DNA of 64,000 bases, from positions 248,001-312,000 of the forward strand of contig NZ_JNAH01000004.1 of the NCBI RefSeq assembly GCF_000759885.1, written 5' to 3'. Within the stretch, counting starts at the first letter, position 1, and every line of letters starts with the position of its first letter. The position numbers and the translations under genes are program-made. The notes beneath the pieces were generated by a model. The model made no database searches. It was not told the origin of the DNA and saw nothing but the letters and a program-made list of their open reading frames with translations. This document shows positions 54,909-62,137 of the stretch, in pieces. This DNA comes from Prochlorococcus marinus str. GP2 (GTDB lineage Bacteria > Cyanobacteriota > Cyanobacteriia > PCC-6307 > Cyanobiaceae).

Positions 54909-55706
54909 TTATTTTCTAATGAAACTATAAACAGCATTAAGTTTTTCTGATGTCACAAAATCAGTTTCAATTAAAGGGGTAATATTATTTTTTTTATAAA
55001 AACAAAGTAAATCTCTTGTGAAATCATAAAAATCATCTAAAGAAGATAAAAACTTTTCTGAGATAAGAACTCCTTTCCAAGGACGAAATTTAAACCTTGC
55101 TATAAATTGTTTTGATGGAATTAATAAACTTCCAAATAGATTTAATTTTTGATATTTTTCAACTTTATTGAGATAATTCACTTCATTCTGAAGTACTTTT
55201 ATATCTGTTCCATATTGAAACCAAATTGAATTTATTAATCCAGAAGAGATCTTTTTATCGAACCTTTCTCTTTCATAAGTATCTTTGTAATATTTTTTCA
55301 AATAAGGATTATAAGCTATACCTAATTTAACTTTTAGATTTTTTTCTTCTTTTAGTCTGCTTAAAACATCAACTGCATCATAGTTTTTTTTCTTATTAGA
55401 TCCTGAAACAAGGAGAATTTCATAATTTCTATTTGAATTAGAATTTTTTAAAAAATTTAAAAGGTCTTGATATGATTTTTCTTTATTTTGAGAATATTGA
55501 TGATATAAACTATAGTGATAAGTCATATTAAATTCTTGGTAATTTTTTGATATATATTTAATAGTTGAATTAAAAAATTCCTTCTTGATAGGCCCCTTAC
55601 AGGGAATATTTATGTTTTTTATTTTATTAAATTTACAGAAATTAAGTTTATTTTCTAACTGCGAAATATTTTTAAATGATAATTCAAATCTTAAATTAGT
55701 AATCAT
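54909..55706 (-). CDS. MTHFR-like TIM-barrel protein
   Basis: 265 residues, possible methylenetetrahydrofolate reductase-like barrel. Supporting features are VSGSNKKKNYDAVDVLSRL, KVKLGIAYNPYLKK and FQYGTDIKVLQNEV, which resemble the MetF positions of the flavin site, but key motifs are weak. It probably lacks full MTHFR activity. Transcribed with the FAD oxidoreductase. Confidence 0.5.
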   Translation of the reverse strand: MITNLRFELSFKNISQLENKLNFCKFNKIKNINIPCKGPIKKEFFNSTIKYISKNYQEFNMTYHYSLYHQYSQNKEKSYQDLLNFLKNSNSNRNYEILLVSGSNKKKNYDAVDVLSRLKEEKNLKVKLGIAYNPYLKKYYKDTYERERFDKKISSGLINSIWFQYGTDIKVLQNEVNYLNKVEKYQKLNLFGSLLIPSKQFIARFKFRPWKGVLISEKFLSSLDDFYDFTRDLLCFYKKNNITPLIETDFVTSEKLNAVYSFIRK

Positions 55707-56098
55707 CTAAAAGTACATAGAACTCTATTCGAATATTTTAACTAAAACATACATCTACTTCGACTCTCAATTCTGAGATAATATTTTTTACTTTTTCCCT
55801 TAAATTAGATAGCTACTAGTAAAGTAAAATACTGTTTTTATAAAATATAGTCTTCTGAAAACTTTTTAATGTTCTCATTTAATCGGTTCCTGTTATATGT
55901 AATTAATAACCAGAACAAGATAAAAAGATCTTATATTTAAAAATATAATATAAGGTGACTAATAAATTTAAATAAAAGAAGGTAGAGGTTTAAAAGTAAA
56001 TCATTAATTAATTTCTTATTGTTGTAGCAAATCATTTAACCAATTAAGAATTTAATGAACTCGAGAGGTTAGAATATCAAAAAAGTAATTTTAAAAAT
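55707..56098. other. Intergenic stretch, nothing supported
   Basis: About 390 A+T-rich bases between a minus-strand and a plus-strand gene. A GAACTCGAGAGGTTAG motif lies 45 bases before the next gene. No ORF, RNA or terminator is supported. Confidence 0.5.
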
Positions 56099-56503
56099 AT
56101 GGCAAGCCAAGATTATTTAATTGCGATAGCATTAATTGAGCAGAACCTTGTTAGGGCAATGCCTCTTGGAGGTAAAGAAGTTAAAGATAATTTAGAGGAC
56201 CCAGAAAATTTCAAGAAACTTGGAGAAGAAGTTGTCTTAAATCTTCTTCTTAGAGTCTTTCAAAGGAGTGATGAAGGTTCATTAAAAAGGGCCTCTGAAG
56301 ATAAAGGTTTACTTTTGGTTCATATGCATCCTAAAAGGATGCAGAAAGAGCTTCCATTCATTAAATCGGAATGGATAAGAGATGGAGATACACAACAATT
56401 CTTAAAATACCTTGGTAATCTCTCTAAAGAGGTATGGACTGCATCATTTATAAAATATAAAGGTATTGAATTTACTTCTATATCAAAAAATGAAGAGATT
56501 TAA
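56099..56503 (+). CDS. Conserved picocyanobacterial protein (134 aa)
   Basis: 134 residues, soluble and mostly helical, with MASQDYLIAIALIEQNLVRAMP at the start and LLLVHMHPKRMQKELPFIKSEWIRDG in the middle. The composition is regular and balanced, suggesting a real conserved gene, but no family is recognised. Confidence 0.65.
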   Translation: MASQDYLIAIALIEQNLVRAMPLGGKEVKDNLEDPENFKKLGEEVVLNLLLRVFQRSDEGSLKRASEDKGLLLVHMHPKRMQKELPFIKSEWIRDGDTQQFLKYLGNLSKEVWTASFIKYKGIEFTSISKNEEI

Positions 56504-56523
56504 AATATATTAAAAATATCTCT

Positions 56524-57204
56524 TTAAAATAATTTTTTATTTAAATTATTATTTTGCTTGGTCACTCTAAAACATTTTTTACCATTACCAAAATCTATTG
56601 AGTAATATTCAAAATCATTTTTGATATGCAAGGCACAATTGCCCTCAATACATATACAAGAATCAATAATTTCTCTCTTAATAATATCATTAACGTAAGG
56701 TTCTCTCTCTTTCTCTTCATCGAAATGAGGACAAGCAATACCATCAACTATTCCTAGACAATCAATTATATTCAATTCCTTAGCAAAAGAGTCAGTTATT
56801 CCCTTCTCAAACCAACAAATAGCTCCAGCACTTACACCACTCATTACAATTCCTTTTTCATAAGCATTTTGTAAGATAATATCTAAATTCCATTCTTTCC
56901 AGACTGCTAACATACTTTTTGTATTTCCTCCGCCAACATAAATGATATCTTGAGTTAAAACTTTCTCTTCTAAGTTTTCTGTTCTAGAAAATAAGTCTAT
57001 ATGGCTTGTTATGCAATCTAGTTTAGAAAATGCTCTGTAAAAATTTAGTTTATACACACTACTATCACCAGATGCAGTAGGAATAAAGCAGATTTTTGGT
57101 CTTTTTTTACTAATTAAAGAAATTATATATTTTTCAATTTCAAGAGATCCTAAAGAACGGCCAAAGCCTCCGCCACCAATTGCGACTATATTCTTACTAT
57201 TCAT
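56524..57204 (-). CDS. Peptidase E-like serine peptidase (family S51)
   Basis: 226 residues. The nucleophile elbow GVSAGAICWF holds the active Ser, an IYVGGGNTKSML segment matches the family, and a His lies in CPHFDEEKERE. Family S51 enzymes cleave Asp-Xaa dipeptides or cyanophycin-derived dipeptides; which applies is not visible. Confidence 0.86.
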   Translation of the reverse strand: MNSKNIVAIGGGGFGRSLGSLEIEKYIISLISKKRPKICFIPTASGDSSVYKLNFYRAFSKLDCITSHIDLFSRTENLEEKVLTQDIIYVGGGNTKSMLAVWKEWNLDIILQNAYEKGIVMSGVSAGAICWFEKGITDSFAKELNIIDCLGIVDGIACPHFDEEKEREPYVNDIIKREIIDSCICIEGNCALHIKNDFEYYSIDFGNGKKCFRVTKQNNNLNKKLF

Positions 57205-57223
57205 ATTAAAAAATTATTTATTT

Positions 57224-57694
57224 ATGAATTTAAGACAAATTACTATTAAAGATCAACTTGAATTAAAGAAGGTTTATTTTGATTCAATTCAATCATTAGA
57301 TGAAAATACATATAGTAAAGAACAAAAAATAGCTTGGTCTAGCCAAGCTTGGAATAATCCATATTTTGATAAGTCAATAACTGAAGGGAAAGGATGGCTT
57401 TTAAGTGAGAAAGGAATTATTGTAGCTTTTGCCACAAGGTATCCAAACAATAGAATCGCTTTATTTTATTGTAAAGGTAAATTCCAGAAAAAAGGTTGCG
57501 GATCTAAGTTACTTCATAAATTAGAAGATGAATCTAAGAAAGAAGGTTTAGATTCTCTTTCAACTGAAGCAAGCTTGATAAGTTATAAATTATTTCTGAA
57601 AAACAAATGGGAAATTGTTCGTAAAGAAAAAGTTACTATAAATAATATTTTTTTTGAAAGATATAAAATGATTAAAAATATAAAAATGAATTAG
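57224..57694 (+). CDS. GNAT family N-acetyltransferase
   Basis: 156 residues. The acetyl-CoA-binding signature reads FQKKGCGSKLLHKLEDES and is followed by a beta strand and LFLKNKWEIVRKE. Substrate unknown. Divergent from the peptidase E gene with 19 bases between, so promoters must overlap. Confidence 0.85.
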   Translation: MNLRQITIKDQLELKKVYFDSIQSLDENTYSKEQKIAWSSQAWNNPYFDKSITEGKGWLLSEKGIIVAFATRYPNNRIALFYCKGKFQKKGCGSKLLHKLEDESKKEGLDSLSTEASLISYKLFLKNKWEIVRKEKVTINNIFFERYKMIKNIKMN

Positions 57695-57704
57695 TTAATT
57701 AATA

Positions 57705-58028
57705 ATGTATAGCAAAAGTAAAGCGATAATATTTATTCAAAGAATTCTAGTTTGGATTTTGTATTTTTTTTCAGGTTTTGTACTTTATTCAAAGAGGGGT
57801 AGTTTACCTTCTTTTTTAATAACTTTTTCAAGAATTATTTATCCATTATCCATCTTCTGGCTGCAAATAAGATTAAAAAAAGGAACCAATTTTCTGCCCA
57901 TAGATTCAAAAATGACGACATCTCAGTTATGGTTTAATTTATTACCAGTTTTTGCATCTCTGTTAACAGTATTTTTTTCTGTAACAAATACATTTTTGTA
58001 TATTTTAGGAACAATACTTAATTCTTAA
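57705..58028 (+). CDS. Small membrane protein, three spans (107 aa)
   Basis: 107 residues with three hydrophobic segments (about 8-27, 38-55, 79-101) joined by basic loops. Ten bases after the acetyltransferase, probably the same transcript. Function unknown. Confidence 0.6.
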   Translation: MYSKSKAIIFIQRILVWILYFFSGFVLYSKRGSLPSFLITFSRIIYPLSIFWLQIRLKKGTNFLPIDSKMTTSQLWFNLLPVFASLLTVFFSVTNTFLYILGTILNS

Positions 58029-58148
58029 GTTGCATAAGTTATTTATATCCTAAATTTCACTAGAAATTTCTCTTATTAAAAACATAATGTAAAGAAATTT
58101 GCCTTTTAAATATATTTGTTTAAATTTTAAATAGTGATCAATAAAATC

Positions 58149-58298
58149 ATGAAAAATATTTCATTAAAGGGAAATATTAATTTTGACAAAAAGAAAGATA
58201 TAAATGATTATGAATTATTCTCTTTAAAAATAACAGATAGTTTATATAAAAAAGATATAGGAAAATTTCTTGAGACCCTTTCCTCTCACTTTATTTAG
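58149..58298 (+). CDS. Hypothetical small protein (49 aa)
   Basis: ATG frame starting MKNISLKGNINFDKKKDIND, charged and soluble. No family recognised and no clear Shine-Dalgarno. Plausible in this genus; moderate to low confidence. Confidence 0.35.
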   Translation: MKNISLKGNINFDKKKDINDYELFSLKITDSLYKKDIGKFLETLSSHFI

Positions 58299-58391
58299 GA
58301 AAAAGATTTTTTTTCTAATCTTCAAATTCAAACAGTACTATTAATAAATAGCAATTTGAGCGATAATAAGTAAAATTTTAAGAAAAAACCA

Positions 58392-58709
58392 ATGCAATTA
58401 TTTCTTGCTGACTGCCAATTCCCAGATATTGAGAATCAAGTAAAAGCTTATCAATTATTTGTGGAGGCCTGGGAAAACGGTGAAATTTCTAAATCAGATA
58501 AAACAGACAAATTTGAGATGTTATTTAGAGTGCATGCTCCAGGTGAAGGTAGGGTAGTTTGTTTATGTAAGGCACATAGTGATAAAGAAATTTTTGCGCA
58601 TTTTGCTCCATGGAGAGCAAAATTTGGAATTCATATGGAATTTACACCTGTAATAAGTTGTCAAAATGTTGTTGATTATCATAAAGATTTATTTAAAACT
58701 TTAGGTTAA
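58392..58709 (+). CDS. DUF3303-like protein
   Basis: 105 residues with MQLFLADCQFPD near the start and AHFAPWRAKFGIHMEFTPVIS in the C-terminal half, features I associate with DUF3303. Soluble alpha-beta fold. Function unknown. Confidence 0.68.
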   Translation: MQLFLADCQFPDIENQVKAYQLFVEAWENGEISKSDKTDKFEMLFRVHAPGEGRVVCLCKAHSDKEIFAHFAPWRAKFGIHMEFTPVISCQNVVDYHKDLFKTLG

Positions 58710-58732
58710 TTAGCTTAGATCTCAAATTTATC

Positions 58733-58909
58733 GTGATTAAACCATTTCCCAATCTTCTATCTAAACGAAATAGCAACTTAGTATCTTCTAAAAATAGCCC
58801 CAAACAAGAAGAAAACGTTAAATCTAAACCATTAATAATATTTGGTTTTATCCTTTCATTAACTTCGATATTTTTACTTTTATTCACTATTAATAATAAG
58901 TTTGGATGA
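58733..58909 (+). CDS. Small tail-anchored protein (58 aa)
   Basis: GTG frame with a polar, serine-lysine-rich N-terminal half and one C-terminal span (about 35-52, IIFGFILSLTSIFLLLF). The arrangement predicts a tail-anchored membrane protein. Follows DUF3303 by 23 bases. Function unknown. Confidence 0.4.
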   Translation: MIKPFPNLLSKRNSNLVSSKNSPKQEENVKSKPLIIFGFILSLTSIFLLLFTINNKFG

Positions 58910-58979
58910 TATTTGAGTAATTAGAACTATTCCCTGGGAACAATTATGTTCTATTATAAATTTAAAAATAACTTACTAT

Positions 58980-59096
58980 ATGGCATTTAAAGAAGGTGGT
59001 ATGGCATCAGGTCTTCTCATCATCGCAGTATCAATAGTTTTTGCTGCCGGTTTTGGATTTTTAGTATTGCATTTTGTTCCTGGTACTCCATTTTAA
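58980..59096 (+). CDS. Small single-span membrane protein (38 aa)
   Basis: ATG frame MAFKEGGMASGLLIIAVSIV with one span (about 9-31) and a short end LHFVPGTPF. The glycine-alanine-rich span and absence of charge in the tail resemble small thylakoid subunits, but I cannot match it to a named photosystem or cytochrome b6f subunit. Confidence 0.6.
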   Translation: MAFKEGGMASGLLIIAVSIVFAAGFGFLVLHFVPGTPF

Positions 59097-59129
59097 GTTA
59101 TCCAACTGAATTAAATTCACAAAATATTT

Positions 59130-59456
59130 TTAAACATTAACACTTTCTAAATCCTGCATTTGATTGTCATCAAGATTAGATTTCTTCCTTAATTGATAGG
59201 CATACACTAAAGATCCTAAAGCTATGGTACTAGAGACAAAAATTCCTGATATGAGTATCAAAGCAAAAAGTCCTCCAATTAGTCCCCCTTTTAATCTAAG
59301 CAAATTTGATTTAATTAAAAGTATTGATAAAAAAACGATAGTTGCTTTTAGAGAAGAGATTTTCAAAAAAGTAAATGGATAAAGAGGATTCAACAACATT
59401 TCTTTGTCAGAATATAATGTAGTTTTGATTCTAAAAATAAATTTTAAAAATCGCAT
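59130..59456 (-). CDS. Hypothetical membrane protein (108 aa)
   Basis: 108 residues with two spans (about 37-53 and 60-84) and basic ends. ATG 59456 begins directly after the T-run of the upstream terminator, so either transcription reads through or the real start is ATG 59399 (residue 20). Function unknown. Confidence 0.5.
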   Translation of the reverse strand: MRFLKFIFRIKTTLYSDKEMLLNPLYPFTFLKISSLKATIVFLSILLIKSNLLRLKGGLIGGLFALILISGIFVSSTIALGSLVYAYQLRKKSNLDDNQMQDLESVNV

Positions 59457-59480
59457 AAAAAAAAGACTCAGATGAGTCTT
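59455..59480 (-). terminator. Intrinsic terminator after the small Gly-rich membrane gene
   Basis: On the minus strand: AAGACTC, loop ATCT, GAGTCTT, then eight T (59464 down to 59457). Arms are perfect seven-base complements. It ends the transcript of the gene at 59508-59645. Its T-run touches the putative start codon of the next gene. Confidence 0.8.
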
Positions 59481-59507
59481 TTAAAAATCTATATTAAAAA
59501 TGATGAT

Positions 59508-59645
59508 TTATGCATCAGGGTCAAAATTCTTAAGGTTTGGACCAGCAACAAGACCAACAAGGCCAAAAAGGACTAAAGAACCAATTCCAAAGCCTGCTGC
59601 CCAAGGGTTGAAACCACCTAAAGCAAAAGAAGCTAATAAATTCAT
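59508..59645 (-). CDS. Small Gly-rich membrane protein (45 aa)
   Basis: 45 residues from ATG 59645: MNLLASFALGGFNPWAAGFG, one span (about 15-33) and a short end GPNLKNFDPDA. The longer frame to 59714 adds an unrelated N-terminus and is not used. Resembles small thylakoid proteins in hydrophobicity and glycine content; no family recognised. Confidence 0.65.
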   Translation of the reverse strand: MNLLASFALGGFNPWAAGFGIGSLVLFGLVGLVAGPNLKNFDPDA

Positions 59646-59845
59646 GATTTTAAAACATAATATCTCCGAGTAAGCATACAGATTTTTATGAAAAATATAC
59701 CTATATTGAGACATTTCTTCGTAATTATTAGAATCCTTTAACTATCCCTTTATAAAAAATCCACAAAATTTTTATTATTTGTTTTATTATCGAGGAATTA
59801 CTATTTAGTTGGCACACTTTAAGACCATCAAAAAATTTTTTTCTA

Positions 59846-60226
59846 ATGACTTCCAACTATACTTTTATTTATGATGGAGAATGCCCATTCTGCAATCATT
59901 TTGCTGAGCTCCTTGAGATCAAAAGCAAGTTAAATAATATTAAAATTCTTGATGGTCGTAAAAATTTAACTCTGATTAAATCCCTTCTAGCTAAAGGTTA
60001 TGACCTAGATAAAGGAGCTATTCTCCTGAAAGATGAAGATATCTTTCATGGAGCAGATGCAATTAATACTATTTGCAAACAGATAAATAATCCCTCCAGT
60101 AGTTTACTTTTTTTACTTTCTAGAGTGTTTAAATCAAATAAACGAACAAATTTAATATTTCCTTTCCTAGTAAGAGCCAGAAGATTCGCTTTGATATCAA
60201 AAGGTATATCAACATCCCTGGTTTAA
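59846..60226 (+). CDS. DCC-family thiol-disulfide oxidoreductase (DUF393)
   Basis: 126 residues with the redox motif DGECPFCNHF near the N-terminus (CPFC) and the DCC-family downstream GADAINTIC. Cytoplasmic thioredoxin-like fold with unknown partner. Confidence 0.85.
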   Translation: MTSNYTFIYDGECPFCNHFAELLEIKSKLNNIKILDGRKNLTLIKSLLAKGYDLDKGAILLKDEDIFHGADAINTICKQINNPSSSLLFLLSRVFKSNKRTNLIFPFLVRARRFALISKGISTSLV

Positions 60227-60333
60227 AAATAAAAACTTTCTAAATATTAAATAACATATTTATAAGCTTCTGTATCAAAAAATGATAATTAATTATTTCT
60301 TAGCTAGAACTAGATGGTAACAACAAGTATTAA

Positions 60334-60519
60334 ATGATAGAAAACTTCAATCCCTTTATTTCATTGGGCGGTGATAACCAAAAAGTTAATCATATGGCTG
60401 AAGCGGCACTTGAAATGAATTTAACCTGCAATGATTTAAAGAAGGATTTAAATTTAACTGATGGTGATGTAGTGGATATGTTGCAACTAGTCATGGACAG
60501 ATTTAAAAATAGTAATTAA
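60334..60519 (+). CDS. Small hypothetical protein (61 aa)
   Basis: 61 residues, acidic, with GGDNQKVNHMAEAALEMNL and a helical C-terminus (VVDMLQLVMDRF). Looks like a small soluble protein of the genus; no family recognised. Confidence 0.55.
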   Translation: MIENFNPFISLGGDNQKVNHMAEAALEMNLTCNDLKKDLNLTDGDVVDMLQLVMDRFKNSN

Positions 60520-60564
60520 ATAAATATCATAGTTAATTAATCACTATATATCTATTATTTTTTG

Positions 60565-60867
60565 ATGAAAACAGTACAAATTGAGTTTTCGAAATATGAA
60601 TTAGTTAACTTTTTATGGCCTGAATTAATAGAAGTCTACGGATTTGATAAAGCCAGAAAAATAGTTTCTCAAGCTATTGACTTACAAAAAATGAATGGGA
60701 CTAAAAATAGCACCATGCCAATCATTTTTTCAGGAACAGGAGGATTAGCTCTAATACCAATACAAATGTTAGAAAAAGAAAACTTTGAAATTAGTTATAA
60801 AGATAATCAAGTTTTAATATTCAATCTAAAAAGAAAGTCATTTCAAATCTTAAATGAAGCAAACTAA
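60565..60867 (+). CDS. Hypothetical protein (100 aa)
   Basis: 100 residues from ATG 60565 (a TTG directly before is the alternative). Mixed alpha-beta with TMPIIFSGTGGLALIPIQML in the middle. Soluble, no family recognised. Just upstream of the MBL-fold gene. Confidence 0.55.
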   Translation: MKTVQIEFSKYELVNFLWPELIEVYGFDKARKIVSQAIDLQKMNGTKNSTMPIIFSGTGGLALIPIQMLEKENFEISYKDNQVLIFNLKRKSFQILNEAN

Positions 60868-60933
60868 TCTAAATTAGTAATTTCTCGATAAAGCCAAAAT
60901 TACCTTATAGTTTAATAAAACAATTAATTAATA

Positions 60934-61650
60934 ATGGCTTTTGAAGCGACCTACCTTGGTTCAAATGGTTGGCTTATAAAATTTAAAAAAACCAATTTAA
61001 TTATTGATCCTTGGCTCAAGGGAGATTTAATATTTCCTCCAGGTGAGTGGTTTTTTAAAGGATCATTAGAAGAAGAAATTTCAATAGATAAAAAAATAGA
61101 TCTTGTTTTGTTAACCCAAGGATTACCTGACCACTGTCATGTTCCAACATTAGAAATGTTCAGGAAGGATATTCCTATAATTTGCCCTAAAAGTGCTGTT
61201 GAAACATTAAAAAAAATTGGTTTTAGTTCAATTAAAATGCTTAAGCCAACCGAAAAGACAAATCTTTTTAATTTAAGTTTTGAAGCAACTGCTGGGGCTC
61301 CAGTGCCACAAATAGAAAACGGATATATTGTTAAAGACGATCAAGATAATGGTTTTTATATAGAACCCCATGGATATCTTGATGAAAATTTAAAAAAGCA
61401 AAGTCTTGATGCAGTCATTACTCCTACAAAAAATTTAGAATTACCCCTAGTTGGTTCTTTTGTAAAAGGTGCTGATGTAATCCCTAAATTGATTAACAAA
61501 TTCAATCCAAAATATATACTTTCAAGCACCATAGGCGGAGATGCAAAATATTCAGGTTTTTTGAATAATTTTATTTCAGTTCAGGATTACGAAGAGGCAT
61601 TAAATTGTAATCTTGTAGAGCTTAACAGTAGGCAATCTATTATGATTTAA
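60934..61650 (+). CDS. MBL-fold protein with altered metal motif
   Basis: 238 residues of the metallo-beta-lactamase fold: LGSNGWLIKFKKTNLIIDPWL at the start and LLTQGLPDHCH where HxHxDH normally lies (about 66-76). The first two histidines are replaced (Q and L), while Asp-His remain. Metal binding is therefore changed or reduced. Conserved relatives in cyanobacteria and plants are expected to share this, in my recollection. Function unknown. Confidence 0.8.
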   Translation: MAFEATYLGSNGWLIKFKKTNLIIDPWLKGDLIFPPGEWFFKGSLEEEISIDKKIDLVLLTQGLPDHCHVPTLEMFRKDIPIICPKSAVETLKKIGFSSIKMLKPTEKTNLFNLSFEATAGAPVPQIENGYIVKDDQDNGFYIEPHGYLDENLKKQSLDAVITPTKNLELPLVGSFVKGADVIPKLINKFNPKYILSSTIGGDAKYSGFLNNFISVQDYEEALNCNLVELNSRQSIMI

Positions 61651-61722
61651 ATCGATCCAAAAAGATCTTTAATTAAGTCATTTAACTAGAAAGTAAATCA
61701 ACTTTAAAAGGAGCTCAAAAAA

Positions 61723-62088
61723 ATTAATTCATTTTTTTTTACCTCAATACTTTTATTAGCTTTAAATAGTAGCTATATATGTGAAAATTCAAAGCTTAAT
61801 CTTGTGATGAGAAATGATATTAATGGTGACTTTTCCATAGTAGAAAAGATATCTGAGTTAAAGCCAGGAGCATTTATAAATATTAATTGGAATAAAAAAA
61901 AGCTTATGCTTCCATATTCTCTAAGAAAAGATTATATTTCCTTTACAGATAAAAAATGGGACTGGAGGTATCAATTTAATAAGGACGGATCGCCTGATAT
62001 TAATAATCCTTCTTTATACGAACTACTACCTTCTGGGGAGATTAAAACACATTTTTGTGAAACAGAAGATAATAGGCCAAACTTATAA
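61723..62088 (+). CDS. Signal-peptide protein with probable ATT start
   Basis: The frame conventionally starts at GTG 61804 or ATG 61807, but upstream in the same frame lies a perfect signal peptide (NSFFFTSILLLALNSSYICENS) preceded by AAGGAG (61708-61713) nine bases before ATT 61723. A rare ATT start, as in infC, is proposed because the only alternatives drop the signal peptide. Mature part about 100 residues with Trp and Tyr-rich DKKWDWRYQF. Function unknown; probably lumenal or periplasmic. Confidence 0.55.
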   Translation: MNSFFFTSILLLALNSSYICENSKLNLVMRNDINGDFSIVEKISELKPGAFININWNKKKLMLPYSLRKDYISFTDKKWDWRYQFNKDGSPDINNPSLYELLPSGEIKTHFCETEDNRPNL

Positions 62089-62137
62089 TTTCAAACTAAT
62101 GTTATAGATTATTTAACTTCTAAGCTTCTTTGTAAAT

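Noticed and set aside
58693-58887. Minus-strand ORF over the tail-anchored small protein
   Set aside because: The plus-strand alternative has a clear tail anchor; neither is strong, but the minus frame starts inside a region with no upstream signal.
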